This document shows, piece by piece, positions 26,242-35,328 of a stretch of DNA of 64,000 bases (its first letter is position 1; every line of letters begins with the position of its first letter). The notes beneath the pieces are model-generated. The model made no database searches. It was not told where the DNA came from and was given only the letters and a program-made list of their open reading frames with translations. The position numbers and the translations under genes are program-made. The stretch comes from Opitutales bacterium (lineage in GTDB: Bacteria; Verrucomicrobiota; Verrucomicrobiia; Opitutales; Seribacteraceae), in the NCBI GenBank assembly GCA_028045305.1, contig JAOFTV010000003.1:114370-178369 (forward strand). The letters are read 5' to 3'.

Positions 26242-27195
26242 CTAAAACCTAGGATGATAACAGGTTGGATCGTCCACATTTTCTCGGTACCAAGAATAAA
26301 GAGCCGGGGGTAAATGCATTTCTTCGAGTTGCTGATCGATTGTCGCAGGCTGGGTCTTTACCTTGCTGACTAAGGGCGCAAGTTCAAAGGTTAGTTTGCC
26401 CGGTCGGTCGCCCACTCTTTCTTGTGACTGAGCCAATGTAGATGCGCCCAGCCTTTCCTCCTTAAATCCAAACCTCTGCAATATTCGTTTGCCCAATTCA
26501 TGTCGAGTAATGATATCAGCACCTGCCCAATGAAAAAGGCCATTAAGGTTTGGTCGCTCGATTAATTCCACAATTAATTGAGCCACATTTTCCGCCGAAC
26601 TTGTCTGCCTCCACTCATCGGTGAACAAAGTTGGTTTCTCCCCTTTTGCGAGGGCTGAAAGAATGCGTTCGTGAGGACTACGGTCTCCCCGTGGACTGTT
26701 TCCATTAAGCAGGGTAATCCGCAACACCACTAAATTTATATCGGTGGTGGCAAGGACCTGTTTTTCCGCCTCCAATTTTTGGCGTCCATACTCACTTAAA
26801 GGATTGGTCTGATCGGTTGAACGGTAGGGAGAGGAGGTTCCATCAAAGACCATATCGGTCGATACTTGCAGATGGCGGGCACCCAAGTGTGCAGAAACCT
26901 CCGCTAATTGACGAGCGGCCTCCACATTGATCAAGCGGGCATGGTCCGGGTTTTTATCCACCATGTCCGGAGATGAAATCGCGGCACAATTAACTACTGC
27001 ATCTGGCCATTGGTCGAAGAATTCGCGCATCACCGGATCGAATTTTTCCATTGGTAATGAGGAGACCTCATAGTTTTTTTTGGGCTCTTCCCAGGAACGA
27101 TTTGCATAAGCGAACAATTTATGACCCCGAGCAAGACATTCTCTACAGACCGCCGCTCCTAAAAGACCGGATGCACCCATGACCGCAATTTTCAT
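26242..27195 (-). CDS. RmlD-like dTDP-4-dehydrorhamnose reductase family SDR
   Basis: 317 residues from the ATG at 27195 (MKIAVMGASGLLG). Rossmann GASGLLG at 8-14, NCAAISSPD, the STDMVFDGTSSPY motif that defines the RmlD branch, and the catalytic Y-x3-K in YGRQKLEAEK. RmlD reduces dTDP-4-dehydro-rhamnose, but relatives act as the regulatory MAT2B-type or other sugar reductases. No rfb genes are near, so the substrate is uncertain. The longer open frame to 27318 adds 41 unconserved residues overlapping the hisC start and was rejected. Directly abuts the lipoate ligase-like gene. Confidence 0.85.
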   Translation of the reverse strand: MKIAVMGASGLLGAAVCRECLARGHKLFAYANRSWEEPKKNYEVSSLPMEKFDPVMREFFDQWPDAVVNCAAISSPDMVDKNPDHARLINVEAARQLAEVSAHLGARHLQVSTDMVFDGTSSPYRSTDQTNPLSEYGRQKLEAEKQVLATTDINLVVLRITLLNGNSPRGDRSPHERILSALAKGEKPTLFTDEWRQTSSAENVAQLIVELIERPNLNGLFHWAGADIITRHELGKRILQRFGFKEERLGASTLAQSQERVGDRPGKLTFELAPLVSKVKTQPATIDQQLEEMHLPPALYSWYRENVDDPTCYHPRF

Positions 27196-27317
27196 TTCCA
27201 CTCTAGAATAAAAAATATCTTCCAAGTAACAACCCGAGAGTGTAAATCGGCTAAGAAAATACCCCCACTTTCCTTGCTTGCACGAAAAGGGGGAAAAGAT
27301 AGGATTGTATCTACTCA

Positions 27318-28418
27318 ATGAATTTATCCCAACTTGCGAATCCTCGCATCCTGGACCAACCTGTCTACGAACCCGGCAAACCCATCGAAGAGGTGGCCCG
27401 GGAATATGGTCTTAATCTCGACCAAATTTGCAAACTTGCATCCAATGAAAATCCATGGGGAGCATCAAAACTTGCCAAAGAAGCAGCCCGTGCTTCCCTG
27501 GAAAAGGTTCACCTCTACCCGGATGGTTCAGGTCATCAGTTAATCAATAAACTGGCTAGCACTCATCTCCTTGGTGCTGATCAATTTGTATTGGGCAATG
27601 GGTCCAATGAAATTATCGAATTACTCGGACATGTCTTTCTCCAGCCGGGCGACGAAGTTCTCTGTGGCAAGCATGCCTTTGTGGTTTACAAATTGGTCGC
27701 CTTGCTGATGGGTGCAAAACCTGTGGAAGTCGAAATGCCCGGCCTCACTCACGATCTTAATAAAATGAGGCAGGCGGTGAACGAACGTACAAAACTTATC
27801 TTTCTTCCCAGCCCTAATAACCCCACAGGAACCGCAAATACAGAAAAAGAAATTCATACCTTCGTTCGTTCGCTTCCTCAACATGTGATATTCTGTTTTG
27901 ATGAAGCTTATGCAGAATACCTGGATTCCCCCCCTGATCTTCGACCCTTGATCGAAGAAGGTCATAAAGTAATTTGCCTTCGTACCTTTTCAAAAATTCA
28001 TGGACTTGCTGCCTTACGGATTGGATATGGATATGGTGCCAAGGAGATGATTGATTTGTTACAACGAGCTCGCCAACCCTTCAATGTAAACGCAATTGCT
28101 CAGGCAGCAGCCCTTGGTGCACTGCAAGACGACCATTGGGTTACGCAATGCCGAAAGCGCAATACCGACGGGCTGGAACAACTTGCAAATGGGCTAAAAG
28201 CGTTGGATATCGAGTACCTACCCAGCCAGGCAAACTTTATTTTGTCCAAGCCCGGAGACGGGCGGGGATTGTTTACCGAATTACAAAAGATGGGTATAAT
28301 CACTCGGGCGCTAGGCCCGTCTCTTGCTCCCTACCTTCGCCTTTCTGTTGGCACCGAAGAAGAAAACCATCGCCTCCTGACCGCTCTTGAAAAAACCCGG
28401 ACGGTCTTTGGGGCGTAA
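27318..28418 (+). CDS. hisC: histidinol-phosphate aminotransferase
   Basis: 366 residues, fold-type I PLP enzyme. NENPWGASKLA at the N-terminus, SPNNPTGT, FDEAYAEY with the PLP-contacting Asp and Tyr, and the PLP lysine K226 in RTFSKIHGLAALRIGYG are the HisC set. It transfers an amino group from glutamate to imidazole-acetol phosphate in histidine synthesis. hisF lies 6 kb downstream, so his genes are scattered. Ends 2 bases before the CorC-like gene. Some HisC relatives act on aromatic amino acids instead. Confidence 0.92.
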   Translation: MNLSQLANPRILDQPVYEPGKPIEEVAREYGLNLDQICKLASNENPWGASKLAKEAARASLEKVHLYPDGSGHQLINKLASTHLLGADQFVLGNGSNEIIELLGHVFLQPGDEVLCGKHAFVVYKLVALLMGAKPVEVEMPGLTHDLNKMRQAVNERTKLIFLPSPNNPTGTANTEKEIHTFVRSLPQHVIFCFDEAYAEYLDSPPDLRPLIEEGHKVICLRTFSKIHGLAALRIGYGYGAKEMIDLLQRARQPFNVNAIAQAAALGALQDDHWVTQCRKRNTDGLEQLANGLKALDIEYLPSQANFILSKPGDGRGLFTELQKMGIITRALGPSLAPYLRLSVGTEEENHRLLTALEKTRTVFGA

Positions 28419-28420
28419 TT

Positions 28421-29719
28421 ATGATCACAACCATAGAATCCCTTTTTTCCCCTTCCTTTCTCTTTACCATCTGGGCCATTTTTTTGGCAATCGGACTTTA
28501 CCTGGGTGTCTTTCGATCGATGATTGATCGTATTCGAGCTGGTATATCCACCCCCCCTGGGGAGGGCTCACGATCTGGAAAACTACTCGAATCCATGCTT
28601 CGAGAACCCAACCATGCCCGCCCATTGCATGTGGAATCGGCTCTTTTTTCTACCCTTCAAATATTGGCTGGTTTATTTACCATCTTGGTGATTTGGACCG
28701 GGCGGAATAATGAACTGGGCGTCCTTGTTGCCTTCTCCATTGCTTTTTTTGCTGAGCGTATTTTTTCGGGCATCTTGCCACGCCTGTTTACTTCCAGCCC
28801 TAAAAACCATTTGCACCTTAAAGTTGGCTTTCCTCTTACTGTAATTGCCCGCTTTCTCGCCTTGCCTTTCTGTTCACTTTTGCAGCGTATCGAAAAAAAC
28901 TTTTCCGATTCTGACCCAAATGGAGAAAACGGGGAATCCGAAGACAATGAGGTCGCCGATCACATACGTACGCTATCTCGAGAGGGATCAAACTTGGACC
29001 CCGACATTGCGGAAATCGTTGGTAATACTCTGGAAATGGGCCAATTGAAGGTACAAGATGTGATGGTTTCGCGTAAACAGGTTCAAATTCTTGACTGGGG
29101 GGACGGGTTGGAAAAAAATCTCGAAATTGCCCGAAATTGCGGTCATACACGCCTGCCCCTTTGCGAGGGTGACTTAGATCACTGCCTCGGTATTATTCAT
29201 GTAAAATACGCTTTTCGCCTACTCGGAAATGAACCCGACAAACTTTCCCTCCGTTCTATCACCAAAGCACCCGCACTGGTCTCTGCGAAAGATCCCCTGC
29301 CCCTTGCCCTACGCAAAATGATGAAGTGGAAAGTGCACATGGCCTTGGTTGGAGATGAGTTTGGGGGTATCGACGGGGTGATTACTTTGGAGGATATTCT
29401 CGAAGAGGTGGTGGGAGAAATTCAGGACGAGTTTGATGCCGACGAAGCAGATGTCGAACAACTCAACGATCAAAATTGGAAAATCTCGGGCCTCACTCCC
29501 CTTCACGAATTACCCGAGGCCTTGAATATTAATGAAGAAGAGGAAGAGGTAACCAGCTTTGGAGGCCTGATCACTCAGGAATTTGGGAAGATCCCCGAGC
29601 CTTTCGAAACCCTTAGGCTTAAAAACCTCGAAGTAACCATCCTTGAAGCGGATGATACCCGAATTGGTCTAACAGAGGTGCGCCTGATTGATCCCAACGA
29701 GGATGCACAGGGTTCCTAA
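28421..29719 (+). CDS. CorC/HlyC-type CBS-domain membrane protein (CNNM-like)
   Basis: 432 residues. Hydrophobic helices at about 12-30, 73-90, 95-115 and 130-150 form a reduced membrane part; the second half has a CBS pair (about 205-325; LKVQDVMVSRKQVQ, GGIDGVITLEDILEEVVGEI) and a CorC_HlyC transporter-associated domain at the C-terminus (WKISGLTPLHELPEAL, TSFGGLITQEFGKIPE). The DEFDADEADVE linker is the usual acidic stretch. The canonical DUF21 membrane domain is poorly recognisable here. Likely linked to Mg2+/Co2+ homeostasis or efflux. Possibly co-transcribed with hisC. Confidence 0.85.
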   Translation: MITTIESLFSPSFLFTIWAIFLAIGLYLGVFRSMIDRIRAGISTPPGEGSRSGKLLESMLREPNHARPLHVESALFSTLQILAGLFTILVIWTGRNNELGVLVAFSIAFFAERIFSGILPRLFTSSPKNHLHLKVGFPLTVIARFLALPFCSLLQRIEKNFSDSDPNGENGESEDNEVADHIRTLSREGSNLDPDIAEIVGNTLEMGQLKVQDVMVSRKQVQILDWGDGLEKNLEIARNCGHTRLPLCEGDLDHCLGIIHVKYAFRLLGNEPDKLSLRSITKAPALVSAKDPLPLALRKMMKWKVHMALVGDEFGGIDGVITLEDILEEVVGEIQDEFDADEADVEQLNDQNWKISGLTPLHELPEALNINEEEEEVTSFGGLITQEFGKIPEPFETLRLKNLEVTILEADDTRIGLTEVRLIDPNEDAQGS

Positions 29720-29722
29720 ATT

Positions 29723-31246
29723 TTAATCCCTTGGAAAAAGAATGATCTTTTCTCCGAGCTCCACCTTGGCCAAGCGGTCTCCCCAATCCAGTCGGCCGTC
29801 CCAATCTTTCACCGGCGGTTGACCTAAACTCTTGCAGATACGCCCGTGAACTCCAGGCATGACTGGGGCAAGAAGATCATTGGAAAGCCTTAATGCCTCT
29901 AACATGGTGCCAAGACTTGTGCGTAAGGCTCGGGCATCTTCAAGGCTATCAGATTTTGCTAACTTCCAGGGTGCCCGATCGTCGGCATACTTGTTGATTG
30001 CCCGAACAAATCCAATTATTTCCTCCAAAGCCTGGTGAAATTCAAATCCTTCAAATAGTTGAAGAACCTTGATGGAGGTTTCCTGCCAGCGTTCCTGCAA
30101 GCGCTCTTCCCATTCCTCCCGAAGTTCCTGATCTGGGGCAATACCATCAAAATATTGGTGACACATGTGCAGTAATCGACTTACCAGATTACCAAGGTCA
30201 TTTCCTAACTCTCCTTTATAACGGGAAGAAAAACGCTCCAAAGAAAATTCCGCATCCTGCCCCACGGTCATTTCCCTCATTACAAAAAAGCGAAAGGCAT
30301 CCGCTCCGTATTGATTAGCCAAATCCAGTGGGCTGACTGTTTCTCCTGTACTTTTCGACATCTTGGCACCGGAGGTTGTCCACCATCCATGTGCCAAAAT
30401 TTGTCTGGGAATTGGCAGGTTGCAGGCTTGCAGCATTATAGGCCAATAGACCGCATGCGGCGGGGCAAGGATGTCTTTTCCAATAACATGTAGATCCGCA
30501 GGCCAATAATCTGAGAATTCTTTACTTCCATAGCCAGCAGCGGTCACATAATTCACCAAGGCGTCAAACCAAACATAAGTTACAAAATCAGGGTCAAAGG
30601 GAAGCGGAATTCCCCAAGATAAACGATCGGAAGGGCGGGAGATGCACAGGTCATTAAGGGGTTCCTTAAGAAATTCCAACACCTGTGATTTACGGAAATC
30701 TGGCTTTATAAAGTTCCCAGAATTTTGAATGTGTTCGACTAACCAACCTTGATATTTGCTTAGTTTAAAAAAATAATTTTTTTCGGTTATACAAGTAACC
30801 TCCCCAAAAATCTCTGGCCATTCTCCATCAACTTTATCTTTCTCCTGCAAAAATTGTTCTGCTCTGGTAGAGTAAAACCCTTCATACTCACCTTGATAAA
30901 TGTCCCCTGCATCATACAAATTTTGTAAAAGTTCACCGACCACATTTTTGTGTCTTGGCTCGGTTGTTCGAATGTAATCGTTATTGGAAATTTCCAGGGC
31001 GGATAGTAATTCCCTGAATTCATCAGCTATACGATCGCACCGTTGCTGCGGTTCAATACCCTCGGCGTCCGCTCCCTGTTGCACCTTTTGTCCATGCTCG
31101 TCCAACCCAGTTACAAAATGAGTTTCTTTGCCCTGCAGCCGCTTCACGCGTGCAATAACATCTGCGAGAATTTTCTCGTATGCATGCCCAAGGTGCGGAG
31201 AGCCATTAGCGTAGTCGATTGCAGTGGTAAGATAAAACTTCTTCAT
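29723..31246 (-). CDS. metG: methionyl-tRNA synthetase
   Basis: 507 residues. Class I HIGH motif is GSPHLGHAY (residues 16-24) and the KMSKS motif is AKMSKSTGET at about 294-303. It charges tRNA-Met with methionine. The C-terminal EMAP-like tRNA-binding domain of longer MetG proteins is absent; the protein ends soon after the anticodon-binding helices, as in the short form. The zinc-knuckle region is reduced: the usual four cysteines of the CP insertion are not seen (a STRAEQFLQEKD stretch stands there instead), the pattern of the zinc-less type. Divergent from rho. Confidence 0.96.
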   Translation of the reverse strand: MKKFYLTTAIDYANGSPHLGHAYEKILADVIARVKRLQGKETHFVTGLDEHGQKVQQGADAEGIEPQQRCDRIADEFRELLSALEISNNDYIRTTEPRHKNVVGELLQNLYDAGDIYQGEYEGFYSTRAEQFLQEKDKVDGEWPEIFGEVTCITEKNYFFKLSKYQGWLVEHIQNSGNFIKPDFRKSQVLEFLKEPLNDLCISRPSDRLSWGIPLPFDPDFVTYVWFDALVNYVTAAGYGSKEFSDYWPADLHVIGKDILAPPHAVYWPIMLQACNLPIPRQILAHGWWTTSGAKMSKSTGETVSPLDLANQYGADAFRFFVMREMTVGQDAEFSLERFSSRYKGELGNDLGNLVSRLLHMCHQYFDGIAPDQELREEWEERLQERWQETSIKVLQLFEGFEFHQALEEIIGFVRAINKYADDRAPWKLAKSDSLEDARALRTSLGTMLEALRLSNDLLAPVMPGVHGRICKSLGQPPVKDWDGRLDWGDRLAKVELGEKIILFPRD

Positions 31247-31306
31247 CTGATAAATACCCTATATCAATTATCGGAAGAAGAACCAATCAATTCACACTTT
31301 CCAAGG

Positions 31307-31335
31307 TTGACTTGGAAACTAATTGAGAGTTTTAT
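31307..31335 (+). promoter_or_regulatory. candidate sigma-70 promoter of rho
   Basis: TTGACT at 31307-31312 (5 of 6 matches to the -35 consensus), a 17-base spacer, then TTTTAT at 31330-31335 (4 of 6 matches to the -10 consensus). It lies in the 193-base gap between divergent metG and rho, about 100 bases upstream of the rho ATG, leaving a leader long enough for autoregulation by Rho. Sequence match only. Confidence 0.4.
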
Positions 31336-31439
31336 GAGAGCGAGCAATACATTTATTGTAATGCCTAAGGGTAAAACTTACTCCCTTAATCTCCTTTCCC
31401 TCAGTCTGTAATACGACTGGTAAAACCACCTCACTCAGC

Positions 31440-32576
31440 ATGAGCGAAAATGAACATACTGAGTCCGATGCACTTCAAGTTGAAGGGCTCTTGGACATAA
31501 ATGAAAACAAATCTGGCGTCCTGCTTGATCCCAGCCGGGGCGGTAAAACCACCCCCAATGATCCCTTTTTACCAAAGGAATTAATTCGTCGTTTTAAACT
31601 AAAAAAGGGGTCTTTGATTCAAGCAGATGCGGTTCAAAACCCTAACAGACCAAGTCCCAAAGTTCGCTTTATACATACAGTGGACGGGTTATCTATCTCA
31701 GATAGAAAGTCTCTTTTCCGCTTTGATCAATTAACCACCATACAGCCTAAGGATAAACTAAACTTGGAATGCAAGGATGGACGGATGACCACTCGAGTGC
31801 TCGATCTATTTTGCCCGATTGGAAAAGGTCAGCGCGGTTTGATTGTTGCCCCGCCTCGTGCAGGCAAAACCACCATTCTTCACGACATTGCAAAAGGTAT
31901 TGAGGAAAATCATCCAGATTGTCATCTTATGGTATTACTGGTTGACGAACGCCCGGAAGAAGTCACTGATTTTAGAAGAACCGTACCTGCGGAAATATTT
32001 GCTTCCTCTAACGACGAAGAGGTTAAAAGTCATTTGCGCATGGCCGAGTTGGCCATTGAGCGGGCCAAACGCTTAGTGGAAAATAAAAAAGATGTCATCC
32101 TACTTATGGACTCGATTACCCGACTTTCTCGCGCCTACAATGCAGCATCAGGCAAAAGTGGGCGTACCATGACCGGAGGTTTGGATGTACGGGCTCTGGA
32201 GAAGCCAAGACAAATTTTTTCATCTGCCCGCAACTCCGAAGAAGCTGGTTCCCTTACTATCGTTGCCACTGCACTCGTGGAAACCGGTTCGAAAATGGAT
32301 GAATTAATCTTCCAGGAATTTAAAGGCACTGGAAATAGTGAGATCGTGCTAGACCGCAAGATTGCCGAGCTTAGGCTCTGGCCGGCCCTTAACCTTGCAT
32401 CCTCTGGTACCCGTAAAGAAGAAGACCTGCTCGATCCTAAAGTTTTAGAAAAGACATCCTTCCTCCGAAGAGCTATGTCTCCAATGAAGGTAATCGACGC
32501 AACTGAGACCCTTTTAGAGCGCATGTCCAAGACCAAGAACAATCATGAATTTCTTGACCTTATCCAGACGGCTTAA
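31440..32576 (+). CDS. rho: transcription termination factor Rho
   Basis: 378 residues, shorter than the usual about 420. ATPase motifs: Walker A VAPPRAGKTT at about 136-145, LLVDERPEEVTDFRRTV, Walker B VILLMDSITRLSRAYN, and the Q/R-loop region GGLDVRALEKPRQIF. The N-terminal helical bundle is missing and the RNA-binding cold-shock-like domain begins within the first 30 residues. It unwinds RNA-DNA hybrids and ends transcription. The Walker A loop carries Arg where most Rho proteins have Lys (PPKAGKT). The usual Shine-Dalgarno is not evident. Confidence 0.96.
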   Translation: MSENEHTESDALQVEGLLDINENKSGVLLDPSRGGKTTPNDPFLPKELIRRFKLKKGSLIQADAVQNPNRPSPKVRFIHTVDGLSISDRKSLFRFDQLTTIQPKDKLNLECKDGRMTTRVLDLFCPIGKGQRGLIVAPPRAGKTTILHDIAKGIEENHPDCHLMVLLVDERPEEVTDFRRTVPAEIFASSNDEEVKSHLRMAELAIERAKRLVENKKDVILLMDSITRLSRAYNAASGKSGRTMTGGLDVRALEKPRQIFSSARNSEEAGSLTIVATALVETGSKMDELIFQEFKGTGNSEIVLDRKIAELRLWPALNLASSGTRKEEDLLDPKVLEKTSFLRRAMSPMKVIDATETLLERMSKTKNNHEFLDLIQTA

Positions 32577-32580
32577 CTCG

Positions 32581-32609
32581 TTGACAACCCTGCGTTAAAA
32601 CCACATTTT
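32581..32609 (+). promoter_or_regulatory. possible promoter upstream of the lyase-like gene
   Basis: A perfect -35 TTGACA at 32581-32586 with a weak -10 (CATTTT, 32604-32609) at 17-base spacing, about 40 bases before the ATG at 32648. The -10 match is poor (3 of 6), so this is tentative. Confidence 0.25.
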
Positions 32610-32647
32610 CTAACCTTTTATTCCCACATCCACGCACCGGTATTTTA

Positions 32648-34408
32648 ATGCAGAATTTCTCAAACCAATGCCTGGACCTGGCGAGGTCCTTACTTGGCAA
32701 TAACCTCAAGCATCTCAACCCTGACGGCACGGTTACACCCGCCGCCGGAGAAGAGCCCCGTGCCGACGAGCCGGGCCACGCCGCTCTTGCTATTGGTGAA
32801 TACTTCCGAGCCTCCGGTGAAGTCGAACTCGAGGGTCACGATCTTTTCGACCTGTCGGCTCGTTGTATAACCCAGCAAGCTTTTAACGAAGAATCTCATG
32901 AGAATGGTTTGGCCTACGCCGCCCTTGGTCTTTTGTCCTTTGGTGCATCCAAGGAAAGAAATGCTGTTTGGGAAAGATTAACAGACCCTACCCGCGAGCA
33001 ATTAGACCAATGTCTGCTTTCACGGAGTGATCACGAGGATCATTTTCAAGTATTCAATGTTGCCAAATCAGTAGCTCGTTTCAGTTTTGGTCTCACGAAA
33101 AAAGATGATACCGGAAAAGTAATTGACCGTTTTGTTGAGCGAATCGAGTCCCACGGAACGGGTGGTTTTTGCAACGACCACCCAAATGGCATTCATGGGG
33201 TCTACGATTTATACGGTCTGCTTTCATTCATCTTTATCCGCCAAGCCCTTCAATTGCACGCCAATGTACACTTAAAAGATCGTAAACTTCCTAAATTACG
33301 CACATTTGCAGAGAGGTATCTCAAGCTTCTCCCAGACATGACCCGTTTGGATGGTCTTGGGTGGTGTTACGGACGATCTGTCGGGGCTTACGGACAACTC
33401 CATTGCATTAGCCTAATCTTGCAGGCAATGCGCGATCATTGGATAGCTCCAGAGAAACACGCTCTATATCTCGATACTCTTCGAAGGTTGTTCCAATATT
33501 TCTTTGTTACTTACCTTGATCAAGAAAATGGAGAATTGGTCATCCGAGATGAAGAACGAAACACTGTACCCAATCATACTACCCGCATGGCAAACTTTGA
33601 TGCGGCACGCTACCTTTGTCAATGGTCCCGCCTAGCCAAGGTAATCGGAGGCTCCATGGCGGTGCCTGCTCCTCAGCGCTCCTCAACTGGCGGGCGTTTT
33701 GTCCCCTTTGATAAATCTCACCGAAAAGAGCATGGCTTATTTCTATTTCGTGATGAAAATATGGGCGTGCAATACCAAATGCCCTTAATTGGGCCAGGCC
33801 CCAAGACTACTTCCGACAACCTCGCTTTTCCTCATTGTCCAGGTATTTTTGATTGGACGGTTAACAAATACCTTCCGGTCATGATTCCCGAACTTACCTT
33901 TGGTAAAGATGTCATTATTCCTTCCTTCTATGGAAAGAACTGCATCACGGGTATTGGACTTAAAAAATCCCTCTATCTAAGATTCAATCAGCCTGAACTC
34001 GTTCGAACCGATGGTACTTTTGCCAACGGTTTAGGAAGTTGTCAGGTTCAATGGACTTTTGGGAATGGGAAGGTTTCATCCGAATTTGTTTTTCAGGTTA
34101 AAAACCCGATTTCAATGGATCGAATGCGGCTTGCTTTGATCATTGGTTCCCCTCACTCCTCTCACCGTTTGGGCACTACCTTGGGCCAAGGTGCCGAAGG
34201 ATTGCGGGCAAATGTGGAAGTGGATGACTTTCAGGCTACTTGGTCGGCATTTGAAACTGTGTCCGATAATCCCGAGTATCGTGGATATTCCGGAAATGTT
34301 CATTATGTACAGTTTCTCGCCCGAGACCATGCCTTGATCATGCGACCTGGACAACAGTATAAGCTCATACTTTCCTACGAGCCTGATGTTGCCTTTGCTG
34401 ACGAATAA
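32648..34408 (+). CDS. hypothetical protein, possible polysaccharide lyase/DUF2264-like
   Basis: 586 residues without a signal peptide. The first about 340 residues are helical and read like an (alpha/alpha) toroid: ALAIGEYFRASGE, YDLYGLLSFIFIRQALQ, and GWCYGRSVGAYGQLHCISLI with a GRS motif that resembles DUF2264 and heparinase-type lyases. The remaining about 240 residues are beta-rich (SSEFVFQVKNPISMDRM, NVHYVQFLARDHALIM), as expected of the sandwich in such lyases. Together this suggests an intracellular enzyme acting on a polysaccharide or oligosaccharide. I cannot place it confidently in a named family. It stands alone between rho and hisF; all three point the same way. Confidence 0.7.
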   Translation: MQNFSNQCLDLARSLLGNNLKHLNPDGTVTPAAGEEPRADEPGHAALAIGEYFRASGEVELEGHDLFDLSARCITQQAFNEESHENGLAYAALGLLSFGASKERNAVWERLTDPTREQLDQCLLSRSDHEDHFQVFNVAKSVARFSFGLTKKDDTGKVIDRFVERIESHGTGGFCNDHPNGIHGVYDLYGLLSFIFIRQALQLHANVHLKDRKLPKLRTFAERYLKLLPDMTRLDGLGWCYGRSVGAYGQLHCISLILQAMRDHWIAPEKHALYLDTLRRLFQYFFVTYLDQENGELVIRDEERNTVPNHTTRMANFDAARYLCQWSRLAKVIGGSMAVPAPQRSSTGGRFVPFDKSHRKEHGLFLFRDENMGVQYQMPLIGPGPKTTSDNLAFPHCPGIFDWTVNKYLPVMIPELTFGKDVIIPSFYGKNCITGIGLKKSLYLRFNQPELVRTDGTFANGLGSCQVQWTFGNGKVSSEFVFQVKNPISMDRMRLALIIGSPHSSHRLGTTLGQGAEGLRANVEVDDFQATWSAFETVSDNPEYRGYSGNVHYVQFLARDHALIMRPGQQYKLILSYEPDVAFADE

Positions 34409-34474
34409 ACCCATCCCTCTATTCATTACATCCGCCTGATTATTGCGGGATAAATAATTCTTCAAAATTTAATC

Positions 34475-35236
34475 ATGCTCTCTGCCCGGATCATTCCTTG
34501 CCTAGATGTTGATGCGGGACGTGTGGTGAAAGGTGTACGCTTTAAGGAATTGCGCGATGCTGGAGATCCCGTGCAAGTTGCTCAGGCTTATGAACAGCAG
34601 GGTGCAGACGAACTTGTCTTTCTTGACATCACCGCCTCCAGTGACGAGAGGGAAACAATGCGCGAAGTGGTAGAACGCACGGCGGCTACCTGCTTTATGC
34701 CGGTAACAGTGGGTGGAGGGATACGCAAATTAAATGATATTCGTTCTATGCTTTTGGCAGGTGCTGATAAAGTAAGTATGAATACGGCCGCTATCCTTAC
34801 CCCTTCCCTAATCGACGATGCAACAAATAGCTTTGGCAACCAATGTATTGTGGTGGCCATCGATGCTAAAAAAAAATCAGGAGGTGAAGGTTGGCAGGTC
34901 TACACCCACGGTGGACGAAAAGTTACCGAACTAGACGCTGTTGAATGGGCTCAAGAAGTCGTATCTCGTGGTGCCGGAGAGATTCTTCTCACCAGCATGA
35001 ATCGTGATGGTACAAAGCAAGGATATGATTTGGATTTAACTCGTGCTGTTAGCGAAGCTGTGGAAGTGCCAGTAATAGCTTCTGGAGGAGTGGGAAATCC
35101 AAGTCATATGTCAGATGGCATTTTAAAAGGGAGAGCAAGTGCTGTCTTGGTCGCGAGCATTTTTCATTTTGGTGAATTCACTATCCCTCAAACCAAAGAG
35201 GTAATGAAAGCATCTGGAATACCGGTTCGTCTTTAG
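34475..35236 (+). CDS. hisF: imidazole glycerol phosphate synthase, cyclase subunit
   Basis: 253 residues, normal for HisF. Catalytic D11 in PCLDVD and D130 in VAIDAKKK are both in place; the phosphate-binding motifs are VGGGIRK and [10 protein letters not shown]. It uses ammonia from HisH to make imidazole glycerol phosphate and AICAR from PRFAR in histidine synthesis. hisH is not adjacent. The downstream gap of 92 bases separates it from a convergent glycosyltransferase gene and has no convincing terminator. Confidence 0.96.
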   Translation: MLSARIIPCLDVDAGRVVKGVRFKELRDAGDPVQVAQAYEQQGADELVFLDITASSDERETMREVVERTAATCFMPVTVGGGIRKLNDIRSMLLAGADKVSMNTAAILTPSLIDDATNSFGNQCIVVAIDAKKKSGGEGWQVYTHGGRKVTELDAVEWAQEVVSRGAGEILLTSMNRDGTKQGYDLDLTRAVSEAVEVPVIASGGVGNPSHMSDGILKGRASAVLVASIFHFGEFTIPQTKEVMKASGIPVRL

Positions 35237-35328
35237 CACATGGAGGTATGAAAGGATTTAACTCCACGCGTACTGAAAATGAATTGCTTATATAAGGCTC
35301 AGGAACTTTAAGCAGTTCTACAACCTTA

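Noticed and set aside
35237..35328. Intrinsic terminator between hisF and the convergent glycosyltransferase
   Set aside because: The only hairpin is 5-6 base pairs (GGAACT/AGTTCT) and is not followed by a T-run.
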